64,000 bases of DNA, taken from Psilocybe azurescens. Lineage: Eukaryota; Basidiomycota; Agaricomycetes; Agaricales; Agrocybaceae. The stretch's first letter is position 1; each line of letters opens with the position of its first letter. The notes beneath the pieces are model-generated. The model worked only from the letters and a program-made list of their open reading frames with translations, did not search any database and was not told the origin of the DNA. The stretch lies in contig JAJIRX010001034.1 of NCBI GenBank assembly GCA_023853785.1, positions 16,064 through 80,063 on the forward strand. The letters run 5' to 3'. Positions 54,271-64,000 of this stretch are shown piece by piece. The position numbers and the translations under genes were made by a program.

Positions 54271-55380
54271 AGTGATTTAAAAATTGACTTTTCTTATATA
54301 CATTGAAGTAATAGATATCTTGGGAACGACACAAACGCAACACTGTCGCAAATTTATATTGGAACCACAGCTATTATAGAATATTGACTAATAGTAGCTC
54401 TTATGCAATGGCATTCATCTGGAATTGTTACAATCTCATGCTTCTAGTCTAAGGTTGAGAGAAAACTTTGTATCAAAGGTTTGTTCCTAATGTAGATCAA
54501 ATAGGTCCTTCGATATATTTTCAATGTATTTCTCACTTCTATTCTTTTTCCCACTTAAGAAATAGTTAGGCTCAGTGCTAAGTATCTTTTGCATTGGCTT
54601 ATGGTGTTCGCATTTCATAGAGAGCGGTACAACAACGGTAAATGGATAAAAATATCAAAGTGGGCCAAAAACTCATTGGGATCATTTTAAAGATAAAAAT
54701 CACAGGAACCAGGACCTCTAATGCATTTTTTTATAGGCTTATTTACTATTGAGCAATAGAGGATTCAAATCATGGGAACCAACCCAAAATTCATATTCCT
54801 TGGGGTATTTTTGCAGTCAAAGATGTTCACAACCTTCCAGATGTAAAATAACTAGTGAAATATATTTTATTTATATTGTGGCAAAGCCTGGTTTGAGTTT
54901 TTCCCTTTAATATAAATAAACTTGCCCCACAGACGTTGGGAAATGGTGTCTATCACTATATGGAACTCACTGGATGATACAAGTTCCTGATGAAAGAATG
55001 TATTAAATCATCTCAGAAAGGGAGTCAACTAGTTCACCTCTACTTAAACCTATATAGCAATAGCTCTACAACAGTTTACATACTGACCAATGCACAGGGC
55101 TCTCTACAAAAAATGAAGACACTTTTGAAACTATTTTTGCATACTAAGTAAGCAGCTAATCATCCCAGAAAGTCGCTATAATGATCAAAAATGTTTTCGA
55201 TGTCTTGAAATTATTTTTCAAGGCCACAGAAGCAAATTACTCACACCACAAAGAGTTCAATGTCGAGTAATTACATCTTAACTTAATTTAGTAACACCCC
55301 ATCCTTTTTGTTTATCTGATCTCAACCCAATCTCAACCCAATCTCTTATTGATCCCTAACCCCAATTCAGCTCTGTCAAT
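54271..55380. other. AT-rich region without a recognised gene
   Basis: Only short chance frames are open. No motif, RNA or repeat was identified. Confidence 0.4.
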
Positions 55381-55440
55381 GACCCTGCACAACACATTCA
55401 GATGCATAAAGATGAGTTGAAAAGAGTTGACATGGCCTAT

Positions 55441-55963
55441 TCACAGGCATGGTGTCTATGGAGAATCCCCGCCCAACGCTGGGGTATCACCGCTTGACTG
55501 GGCTGCTCTCGCTTTCCACCCTGTTGGACTATATGGCCTCCGTTGTTGACTGGGCAAACCAAGCCTGACTTCAATCTTCAAGTCTTTCCACTTGTGTTTT
55601 GAAACTGCTGATATAGCTTGGTTTGCAGCCGGTCTTGCCTCCCAACCTTGTAATATCCAGCCAAACGGGTTTTACCATGAGCTTCACAAGCTTCGCAGAA
55701 ACACAAATCATACCAATGGAACGGAGACACAAAAGCAGCTCCGTAAGTGTCTCCGAGACCTCACCTTTGATTGTGTACGTGCTTGTCTCTCTAGTGTATG
55801 TTTTGTCTTATAGCTGCTTCTAGGCTTTGCTTTTGGACCGTGCTTTTGGTGGAACAACCCTTGTGATACATGTTCCTGGCACTACCGTCCTGGCTCACCC
55901 AAGCAGCCAGAATATGTCAAGGCAGACGTGTACTTCCCCCGGTCATTTGGCAAGAGAAGATAA
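55441..55963 (+). pseudogene. Unidentified two-exon gene fragment
   Basis: One frame reads HGVYGESPPNAGVSPLDWAA, one TGA at about 55550, then FHLCFETADIAWFAAGLASQ and TETQKQLRKCLRDLTFDC. A good intron (GTACGTGCTT to GTCTTATAG, about 55770-55814) joins this to LLLGFAFGPCFWWNNPCDTC and WHYRPGSPKQPEYVKADVYF, ending at 55963. Open frame on both sides of the intron supports a real gene. The family is not recognised; the Cys/Trp-rich second exon suggests a folded secreted or metal-binding part. It might be cargo of KDZ-2. Confidence 0.5.
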
Positions 55964-57015
55964 ACAATACTCGGAGGCCGTTGAAAGGGTGTAAACCATT
56001 CTGAGCTTACAATTCGTAGTGAGATACAGAGGCCCTTATTTTTGCGATTGTTATCTGTAATAAACTAGTACATTATACTAGTGAAGGGTAGGAGATACGC
56101 CAGACTATTAGGCTTTGAGGCTTTACTTCCTAGTGGGCCAACAAGAGTAATAGACCTTACAAACTAACTAAGGTGTAGTGTGGCCTATTAATCAGTGCTA
56201 CAAATCAAAGACTACCTTTAGTTTCCTACACAGCTATCAAAGCAACCCTAACTGAGCGTCCGAAGCAATCGCCCGCTCCATTGATCATACTATTAGTCCC
56301 ATGCAAAGAAGAAACTCTTAAGAAATGACCTTGGCTCTTACAAGGGGTAACACCCACCAGTGTCTTACCAAGTGATCGCCAAGTGATGAAAACCTTATTA
56401 ATTAGCAAAAGCGATCACTGTGTCCAGGCCTCACAAAGGCTGTTCACTAAATTAGGTGATCAACCGGCTCAGGGATCAGGCATCACTGAGCCACACGGGT
56501 GATCGCCCCACGGACCGAATGCATTGGCAATTGAAATCTTGTGTACAACTCAGCATATGGTGGTCTACTAGATCCGACTATAAAAACTTGTAATTTGCAA
56601 TGCAGCCAACGTGAGTGAGCGATCGCCCAGCCAGTGATCGCCACACAATACTAGAGGTAACTTTCCTCATGATAAGGGCACCTGCTGTTCCAGGAGGTCC
56701 TAAACCAATAGCAACTGTGCTTTGGGAACCTTGGTAGGGTTTCCTAGAAATATACCCCTAGCAATCTAGTCCCGACATGCCTTAGCCGTGAGCCATCTGA
56801 TAAAATAAGTCGGGTGATCGCTACCCAAGAAGGCACTGCCGCATGGACAACAATGTTATCTTCAAATAAGTGCCATAGCCCAGGCAAACTAGTACTTTCC
56901 ACTATTATAATTGGTGCAGCAAAGGCTAGGCAGCACGCGGTCTGTTTCCTTCCTTTTCTCTTAGTCTCTTTCAATTATCACAAGCCAAAGTATCTATTTA
57001 GCCTATAAAAACAGC
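55964..57015. other. Region with many GATCGC words, left of the solo LTR
   Basis: No gene was found. Words of the form GTGATCGCC/GCGATCAC recur (56371, 56411, 56500, 56620-56645, 56815) and go on into the LTR to 58260, so this stretch may belong to the same retroelement family or to a longer LTR variant. Confidence 0.45.
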
Positions 57016-57185
57016 TGTTACGATCTCAAGTTAGAATCACGCAGTGTGCGTAATCTAACCACCAATCGTTTACAAGAACAAGTTCAAGTTCAGAGTAGAG
57101 CAGGTTAAACGGGTTGGATTCTCAAGAACTAGCTAAAGAATACAGTAGATGCTCCCTTGTATAAATACTATGAACTGTACAGCTA

Positions 57186-57365
57186 GTTGAAACGAGATCG
57201 AATGTTCATCAGCAGATGTATATAAGAATAGAAGAAACAGATCAAGTTGAAACGAGTTTGAATGTTCATCAGCAGATGTATATAAGAATAGAAGAAACAG
57301 ATCAAGTTGAAACAAGTTTGAATGTTCATCAGCAGATGTATATAAGAATAAGAGAAACAGATCAA
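57186..57365 (-). repeat. Three tandem 60-bp units in the solo LTR
   Basis: Units start GTTGAAAC at 57186, 57246 and 57306 and are almost identical; each has TATATAAGAATA. The Gypsy-1 LTR has a single unit (about 4770-4829). Confidence 0.92.
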
Positions 57366-57764
57366 ATGTTCATCAAAAGATGTATCATAAAAGATGGAAG
57401 TGAAAGTAAAGTTCATCAGAGCATACGATGATGTATCAATGATGTGAAAGATGACAAAGAAAAGGAAAAGAAAAGAAAAGAAAAGAAAAGAGAAAAGAAA
57501 AAGAAAAAGACTTGTCATAACAACAGCCCTGTATCTTAGAATAGAAACCAAGTAATTTACACCCCAGATTTGATATCAGAATTTACTCTGAATAAGAATT
57601 CTAGTGTTAACACTTCGAGAACTAGCGATTTGTGTGATAAGAGATCGAACACTGCAGTTCACCTTAAGCAATTAGGCGCTACCTGGTTTTGTGAGCGATT
57701 GCCATTGTGATATTTAACGTCAGGTCTATTAGACTTGATAAGCAGGCTTTAGAAGTCATCTGTG

Positions 57765-57997
57765 GACTGCCCTGGGGATTGTTAAGTACGGATTGGAACC
57801 CTATATGGCTAGCGATTGCTCATAGTAACTAGGGACGACTGTCAGAGAGCTCCGACTGTTCAGGACGTTGCCTATAGTAAGACTGCCCTGGGATTATTAA
57901 GTACGGGTGGGAACCCTATAAAGGCTAGTGATCGCTCATAGTAACTAGGGACGACTGTCAGAGAAATCCAACTGTTTTCAGGACGTTGCCTATAGTA
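57765..57997. repeat. ~116-bp tandem duplication in the solo LTR
   Basis: Units start GACTGCCCTGGG at 57765 and 57881 and share CATAGTAACTAGGGACGACT and GGACGTTGCCTATAGTAA. They differ by small indels. Confidence 0.88.
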
Positions 57998-58455
57998 AAC
58001 TAAGGACTGTGGACTAGTGTGCCCAGTTGCTTATAGGAACTAAGGATCTACTACGTGTTAATACGGGTGATCACTTATAGTGTTTGATAAAGTTTGAGTT
58101 TGGGTTTTATAAAGAGAGCTGTTAAGTGTCCCATGTACACTTCGCCCCCAAAAGCGATCCCCCTGATATTGGTGATCGCCCTCATATAGAGAGATCGCCC
58201 TTACCATTCAAGTGCCTCGTGTGTACTAGCCTGTAAAAGCGGTCTCTAGCTACTAGTGATCATCCCAGAGCAATCGTCTAAGTCTGTACTCTGCTAGAAA
58301 CTAGTTATTGTAATAAGCCTTACTGGCTTACCCTCCCAGATCGAACTGATCAATATAAATATTTGATTGGGTGTTGTGTATTGGGCAATTACAAAGTCAC
58401 CCCGCACTAAACATCACACTGTTTCCCACATCGTCCAGACGTTTCATCATCAACA

Positions 58456-59251
58456 TTGGCATTCCGACCATCTCACGCTACAAGAGGTGTGCATTGTTAC
58501 ATTGGAACCTACCCAAATGCGATCATATTCCATCTCCTCTTTTTGCAACAAAGCGTCCAGCTGAATGCATTGCCTCTTGGTTCAAGTGTCTTTGCTTACT
58601 ATGGTCAGAGAAAATCCGATGTCATTGTTATTTCTGACGATGACGACAACATTGATACCTCCCACTTCCAGCACCCATTTGTTTATGGCTCTGAAAGGGA
58701 GAGCACCTTGAGGGATGAACTGAATTCTGCATGCCAAACTCTCCAGAGCGTCGAGCAAGCATTGGCAGACTCCCGCTGCTGTGAAAACGAGCTGCTGGCC
58801 GAAATCAATTGTCTCACCAATAGCTCTGCACCCCACTCACACTCTATCACCCCTTCATTTCTTGTACAACTCCTCATACACCAGATTGCTTTCACCTGGG
58901 TCAGCGAGGAAAATATCAACAGGCACAGTTCTCACCTAGCAAGTCAGTCACTATTGCTACCACCAACCCTTTACGCCATGGCTTGTCATTCCCTGCTACA
59001 CCTGATGGCAGGGATGAGTATTCTCAAATTCATTCTAGCCCGACAAAACGAATGTGGCGGATCTCAACTCCTCTTATGGGAAGTTCATCAAAACTCACAG
59101 ATTAGAGAGTGATTTTTTTGCTATTGAACTTGTTCGTGGAAGTATTCCAATGTTCCTGTGGGGTGAAGCACTCATAAAAGCAGGTGTTTCAGATGATATT
59201 GTGAATGAGTTGATGTCCCTGATGAGTCCCCAACTCTTTGATAAGGCCTAA
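58456..59251 (+). pseudogene. KDZ-2 cargo protein with SIM-like motif
   Basis: The main frame has SDVIVISDDDDNIDT at 58615-58655: a hydrophobic V-I-V-I core followed by Ser and four Asp, a very good SUMO-interaction motif. A coiled coil follows (LRDELNSACQTLQSVEQALA). In a shifted frame the C-terminus is LNSSYGKFIKTHRLESDFFA to SLMSPQLFDKA (59054-59251). The 5' end is cut close to the solo LTR end at 58413. I do not know the family; it precedes another element-linked gene on the same strand. Confidence 0.55.
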
Positions 59252-59701
59252 GCTCCACAACTACATTTCTTCACATCTCTGTACACGGCTTTATATTTCT
59301 TGCATATATATTTCCCCTTTTATGTATTTTTGTGTTGTTTAGCACTTTGAAATGCTATACCATTTCATTTGATTCACCTCTCCATATATGGCCTTGTCTC
59401 GCTTGCATATATATATTCCCTTTTACTATACCATTTCTGTTCATGTATGTCTGTCATGTTCATTGCCTCACATTCTTATATGCTGCCCTTCTTTCTTGAT
59501 ATCATATTTCTCCTTTTGGGCATTGATCTGTTCCTACTAGGTTTGAAAGAGACGCTATACCACTTTTACTTATGTAGGTCCCTACATTCCCTGTCATACT
59601 TTCTTGTGGCAAAATATACTGTTGACTTTTTCATATTTCCGTGTTATATTATGGCCATTAAAAAAGAACAGTAAGTCCCCACTTTCTTTTGCCATTAAAG
59701 A

Positions 59702-61161
59702 ATGCCTGGTCAAGCCAGTATATTAATCCCCCTGCCCAGCTTCAACACACTGCCTCCAAACCTGCTCCACTTACCGATGCCCAGCGCAAGGAGAGGGCCA
59801 AATTCAACTGTATTCGTCAGGAAGAAATAAATGAAGCCATTGAAGAATAGAAACAGACGACGTTAACGACTGCCGCCAACTTAGCTGAACACTTCAGAAA
59901 GAAGTCCCGTTACTTCCTCAACTTGTTTTTTGAAATGGTGTTCATCTTGTTCATAAGCACTCAAAAATTAATGCACACAATGCTTTCCTGCACATAAAAG
60001 CAGAGGAACTTTGTGACAGTATGAATTTTCAGTTGTTTTAATTTCTATATTCATTAAATTTCAGATGGCGAGTCCCCTCACGTTAGCCAAGCTCCATAGC
60101 GAGGAGTTCAAGATCGAGTACGACAACCTTGATCGAAATGAACAGGAAGAAATCATCACTCGTCATGCTGAATCGAGTTCAGCTGCCTGCCAACATGTTA
60201 CTGCTAAAGCCTGCGCTCAGGACGTCTCTCATATGTTTAAAACTATGCAGCAATTGGTAAGTACTTTATTTTTATTAGTCTGATTACTTACTAATTACAG
60301 TATCTTGAAAGATGAACGGCCTCAATACGCATGTTGGCGTTGAGGGTTTCTTTGCATTGTGCGGAACTCACCTGAATACCACATGGAACCTAAATGGTAC
60401 TTCTCCAATCCAGCACTCATGGACTACATGAAAATCACAGTTCCAATTCACAAGGGATGGGATCTTGGGTATGTTGGCACCACGTTAGAGGCTTTTGCTA
60501 TTGCAGGATGTGACACAATTAGTGAGGCCATTACATGTTCTTGGTTAAATCTTGAGCTCATCTATGTATTATAATAAAGATCTCCATCAAACTTCAAAGC
60601 AACAAGCTGACAAAATGAAGAGACAAATACGCAATAAGATTCGCGCCATGCTTGGTAAGTGCCTATATTTGAACCTATTGTACTTGACTGACAGATATAT
60701 TTAGCTAAAATTACTGAAGACGACAGTGTCCTAATGCACTATGTCAACTATGAGGAGAAAATAGTCCAATGTTTTGGAGTGGAGCTCATTGGTTGGACTT
60801 ATGATAAGTTTGTGAATCCAAGCAAACTCTCCACCTCTCTTCCTGGTCTACAGAAGCTCCTCAATGCTATCAACTCTGGATCCTGTAGATTTATTAGGCT
60901 AACACCTTTGCAGCTCACCGAACATTGTCAAGCATGCCAACAGGCCATTGCCAGCAGCTCCATCCCCGTTCTGCATATGCGTAAGCCCTCGGAATGACAG
61001 GCGCAAAGAGGAAATCTGTTGATGAGTCGGATAAGGAAAATGAGAACTCTGGCAACGTGCAGACAATGTCCAAAAAGAGACATACCTCAACTGCCAAGAA
61101 GGCACTAGGTCAGCCGAAAAGTGCAGAAATGGTTGATTTGGAGGATTCGGGCAAGGAATGA
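59702..61161 (+). pseudogene. Agaricomycete element-linked hypothetical protein, multi-exon
   Basis: Exons read TDAQRKERAKFNCIRQEEIN, HFRKKSRYFLNLFFE, HKHSKINAHNAFLHIKAEEL, intron, SPLTLAKLHSEEFKIEYDNL (60068), intron at about 60256-60300, VGVEGFFALCG, RNSPEYHMEPKWYFSNPALM (60362), VGTTLEAFAIAGC, intron, YEEKIVQCFGVELIGWTYDK, FRLTPLQL-like SCRFIRLTPLQLTEH, and a basic tail to 61161. From memory, proteins with NSPEYHMEPxWYF and GWTYDKF motifs form a big family in mushroom genomes near transposons; function unknown. Stops (TAG near 59848) and shifts are present. Confidence 0.62.
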
Positions 61162-61303
61162 TCATGCCATCTTGTCGACTTATTTCCTTTTTGTGTTCAT
61201 ATCGTTAGTATTACATCTCGTGTAAATGTATGTCGTTAATGGAAAATGGGCAGCATCATAAGCAGACCAGATTAAAATTGGCAGCAGATACCGTGTCAAA
61301 ATA

Positions 61304-61647
61304 TGAAGGGTGTCACTGTCAGTGGTGCACGTCAAATATGGTGCCTGCAAAATCAACCTCCTATTACCCAACTTAGAAATCGAACTCAGTGTCGCCGCCG
61401 ATGAGGACAGTGAGCAGGTAGTCAGTAGATAGGTGTATTGCAACGAACAGAGGCTGATTAAACCTGATATATTGTGTAATAAACATTTATTTCTTCTCTT
61501 TTTGTTGCTACAGTGTGTTACAGTCGAAGGAGACATATTAGAGAGTGGATACAAGGAAGGGAGGGGACAGGAGATGGCATAGACAAAAAGGAGGGGCGGA
61601 AAGGGACAGACGTCATCTTGGGACAGGGGACAGAAAGGAAGAATCCC
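61304..61647 (-). repeat. KDZ-2 inverted repeat, right copy
   Basis: It is the reverse partner of 45838-46180. It begins 143 bp after the stop of the last cargo gene. Confidence 0.85.
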
Positions 61648-62076
61648 AATAAGAAAATGGCGCACTGATCAGGTGACAAGCGGCAGCGATGACGAGAGTT
61701 AGGTGTCTGGCGCTAAGGCAGGAGAAGGGCAGAAGGAAGGGCAGGTGAAACGTTGCCGAGCACTGTTATGAATGATGGGCGGCATTTGATTGATGGGCAG
61801 CTATGGTACCTGACGACAGATAATATGCCGAAGATAATCTTGAATTTTTTATCTACTTAATCTTGTCTTATCTACTATCTTGTAATCAGTTATATAGTCT
61901 AATCTAAAACCTTGTCTTATCTACGACAATGAACAGAAAAGCTGGAAAAGTGGACACTTAGGGATACGAATAAAGATGGGTAAGGTGGAGGGACCAAACC
62001 CTATACAAAACTGGTGGCATGATGTGATCAGTTTGTGCCAACAAATGTGACAGCAACGGTGGGAACCTTAGGTGCT
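61648..62076. other. Region without a recognised gene
   Basis: AT-rich sequence with a TTATCTACTATCTTGTAAT-like near-repeat at 61850-61925. Nothing else was recognised. Confidence 0.35.
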
Positions 62077-62243
62077 CTAGCTACTATGTAGTGATCACCC
62101 AAGAGCAATCATCTAAGTCTGTACTACTAAACTAGTTATTGTAATAAGCCTTAAAAGCTTACCCTCCCAGATCAAACTGATCAATATAAAGATTTGATTG
62201 GGTGTTGTGGATTGGGCAATTACAAAACACCCCACACTAAACA
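62077..62243 (-). repeat. Fragment of the Gypsy-1 family LTR end
   Basis: It matches 58235-58413 (GATCAATATAAA, TTTGATTGGGTGTTGTG, CACTAAACA) and stops at the LTR terminus ...AACA at 62243. Confidence 0.85.
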
Positions 62244-62245
62244 TC

Positions 62246-62900
62246 TCAATGGCTTCTTCCCTTTGAGGTGGAAGATTTGCCTGATTGCTGTTCAGAGTGT
62301 TTGGGAGTCAGGCTTTTATTGACAATAGCTGATGTCTTTTGAATGGTGGGCTTCATGGCAATGGTTCCTTTCTTGATATAGAAGGAACCTTTCTTTAGCT
62401 GTTTGTGCAAAGGAAGATGTCCAAAGCAGGCTGGCCAGGTGACTCTAATAGCCTCCATAAGCAAATTGAGTATTATGGTAGAAGTCACAGTGTGTGTGTC
62501 CTTGTAAAATTCAATCATCTGTTGATAGACAGATTCATGTGTGGGATCATTCATAAGTGGAAGTGAAGTGAGTAAAGTGAGACAAGCTAATGATTGGGAA
62601 ACAGTGGAGATAGTACCAGAAGAACTGGATGCTGCACCTGAGGCTGGTTTGAGCAGAAGACATTGGTATTGGAACTGGAAAACTGTCATTTGTGGATTGG
62701 GGTCAGACAAGTCTAGCTTGAAATCTTGGAGCTTCTTGAAAGCTTCAAGAGTCTCTACAAATTTTTGGTGGTATAGTTGGTAGCCAACCAAACCCAAGCT
62801 TCATGTGCAATCTTGCTTGTGATTTGTTCATAGATGTTGTGGTAAAGGGTTAATGAAAGGATATCTTTAGCCTGTTGATTGGTTTTGATGTAATCATTTT
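62246..62900 (-). pseudogene. Gag-like fragment, possibly Ty1/Copia
   Basis: In a frame from ~62900: KTNQQAKDILSLTLYHNIYE and SKIAHEAWVWL, then in the frame 62797-62246 YHQKFVETLEAFKKLQDFKL and LDLSDPNPQMTVFQFQYQCL. The AHEAW..L element followed by a helical capsid-like part fits the gag/UBN2 style of Copia elements. A basic Ser/Lys-rich end reaches a stop at 62246, three bases from the LTR fragment end, so it was probably cut there. No zinc knuckle is left. Weak assignment. Confidence 0.45.
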
Positions 62901-63025
62901 GAGATTTCAAAACCTCTTGGCTTCATATTGGTATACCTGATACAAGGCTCAATAGTGGGCAAATTTGAGCACATTAGAAGTGGCAGTGAGAGTTGCCAGT
63001 GCTGTAGGTGTTGTGTCACTGGGAG

Positions 63026-64000
63026 CAGTCCTTTACAGTGCCCCACTGGTACAAGTTGGAACTGGTCGGAACTGCTTGGACCCAGTCAGAACCAGTCAGA
63101 ATCTGGTCGGAATCTGGTCAAAATCCACTTAGAATTTTTCAGAATGTATTTACTCAGTGTACAAGATAATGCCTAGTCAGCCTTATATAACAATTGCTTA
63201 CATAAGCTTATAAATAATGTATTGAAATCACATCATATTTATGCTTAGTCAGTATTACATAACATTTCTTACATAAGCTCTTAAGTAATCCATTCAGGTC
63301 ACATGATATTTGTAACAAACATGAAATTATAAAATACACTCAACAGAAATTGAACCAATAACTTTATATATATTAATTCTACACATGTTTTTACTAACTA
63401 CACTATTATTGCTTGTGGTATTCTCAATATTTTATGAATTATATACCATTCTTTACAACATCCAATAATATATTCTGGCACTTTCTCTGAGGCTATACCC
63501 ACATATTATATCAAAATAATTAGAAATTTGAGGCAATGCACATGTAATTATATCATCATGTGAATATCATTTCAGCATGTTCAATATGCAAAATACTGTA
63601 AATTTGAATATATATGGACATTGTAAACCACTTTTTGCAACAAAATAGAACCTTGTCAGCTATGTTTTAATAGTGTAGTAATAATAGAAATTAATAGAAT
63701 ACAAAAATCAATTTTATTTAAGAAATTTAGATTATGTACATAAATACAGATTTATATGAAAAATAGGTAATTCTTTACCAGAAAATTTTCAATTTTATGT
63801 AACTATTACATAAACATATTTTCTAAATTTTACAATTCTAACAATACCAAATTTATCACAAACTGATAAGATCTATGTATACTGTTTGTGTTATTGCTTG
63901 AGTTGTAAATGATATGCTGATATAATATGGTTCCACTTTGTACCATTTGGATTCCACTCAGAATTGGGTCTAATTAAGTTTAAAATTTATATGAATTCCA
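63026..64000. mobile_element. TIR element III, left end (runs off the window)
   Basis: The end CAGTCCTTTACAGTGCCCC matches the termini of elements I and II. A subterminal array of GGAACTGGTC/AGAATCTGGTC words follows (63055-63130), then AT-rich DNA. The right end is beyond the window, so TSD and length are unknown. TGGATTCCACTC-like words near 63950 may be the start of the right array. Confidence 0.65.

Larger units (their letters stand above)
57016..58413 (-). repeat. Solo LTR of the Gypsy-1 family
   Basis: It begins TGTTACGATCTC, like the Gypsy-1 LTR border, and ends CACTAAACA, giving TG...CA over ~1398 bp. The last ~170 bp recur at 62077-62243. No 5-bp target duplication is visible, so the limits may be off or the locus rearranged. 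It contains a three-fold 60-bp repeat and a ~116-bp tandem duplication. Orientation is set from Gypsy-1, whose genes are on the minus strand. Confidence 0.78.
45838..61647. mobile_element. KDZ-superfamily composite element (KDZ-2)
   Basis: Between inverted repeats at 45838-46180 and 61304-61647 lie a plus-strand KDZ transposase gene (46359-53950) and plus-strand cargo genes (58456-61161), all in one orientation. Insertions inside are two related ~2 kb TIR elements and a solo LTR. The inverted repeats may be its TIRs or subterminal parts. Without insertions the unit would be near 10 kb. Confidence 0.7.

Noticed and set aside
22611..61647. TET/JBP dioxygenase gene as KDZ partner
   Set aside because: I looked for the HxD...H...R pattern with typical context in the companion genes and saw none; a diverged copy cannot be excluded by eye.

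Overview
The window looks like a transposon graveyard from an agaricomycete (mushroom-type basidiomycete) nuclear genome. The reasons are spliceosomal introns of about 45-75 nt with GTRNGT...YAG borders, a basidiomycete-style NACHT NTPase, two KDZ-superfamily transposases, Ty3/Gypsy and probable Copia retroelements, and fragments of eukaryotic housekeeping genes (Sec61 alpha, a mitochondrial pyruvate dehydrogenase kinase, a GFA-domain protein). No prokaryotic features, rRNA or CRISPR array were seen. Species cannot be decided. Base composition falls from mixed GC on the left to AT-rich on the right (54-64 kb).

Layout. 1-5047: minus-strand Ty3/Gypsy element that runs off the left edge and is cut inside its LTR. 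5048-14455: a ~1.04 kb unknown repeat (here 'A/B') split by a full-length 8.4 kb minus-strand LTR retrotransposon (5841-14208, 852/856 bp LTRs, 4-bp TSD CCGA). 14339-21571: host-like remnants (NACHT gene, a Sec61 alpha pseudogene fused to a second NACHT fragment, a cysteine-rich protein end), closed on the right by an inverted A/B copy (21572-22610). About 22.6-35.6: a multi-gene KDZ element with a transposase and four companion genes, including a C6 zinc-cluster protein and a protein with tandem SUMO-interaction-like motifs. 35.8-37.2: tRNA-like (SINE-like) modules and a 481-bp TIR element flanked by TA. 37.5-40.7: GFA-domain and pyruvate dehydrogenase kinase genes, both broken by indels. 42.5-43.9: a second C6 zinc-cluster gene. 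44.1-45.7: direct repeats with five hairpins. 45.8-61.6: a second KDZ element, framed by a 343-bp inverted repeat, with a transposase gene split by two related ~2 kb TIR elements (8-bp TSDs), a solo LTR of the Gypsy-1 family, and two cargo genes, one with a strong SIM-like motif. 61.6-64.0: an LTR fragment, a gag-like fragment, and the left end of a third member of the ~2 kb TIR family.

How it fits together. Nesting order can be read at several points: Gypsy-2 went into A/B; TIR elements II and I went into the KDZ-2 transposase exons, and removing each element with one TSD copy restores the reading frame. Almost every coding region carries single-base indels, many in homopolymers, so either decay is general or the assembly has uncorrected errors; calls of 'pseudogene' carry that doubt. 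In both transposases the expected catalytic Asp is Asn through the same TAC|GAC to TAC|AAC change in a CpG context.

The most system-like content is the pair of KDZ elements whose cargo encodes SIM-like motifs and C6 zinc clusters. I infer, without proof, that such proteins could link element DNA to SUMO-dependent chromatin.
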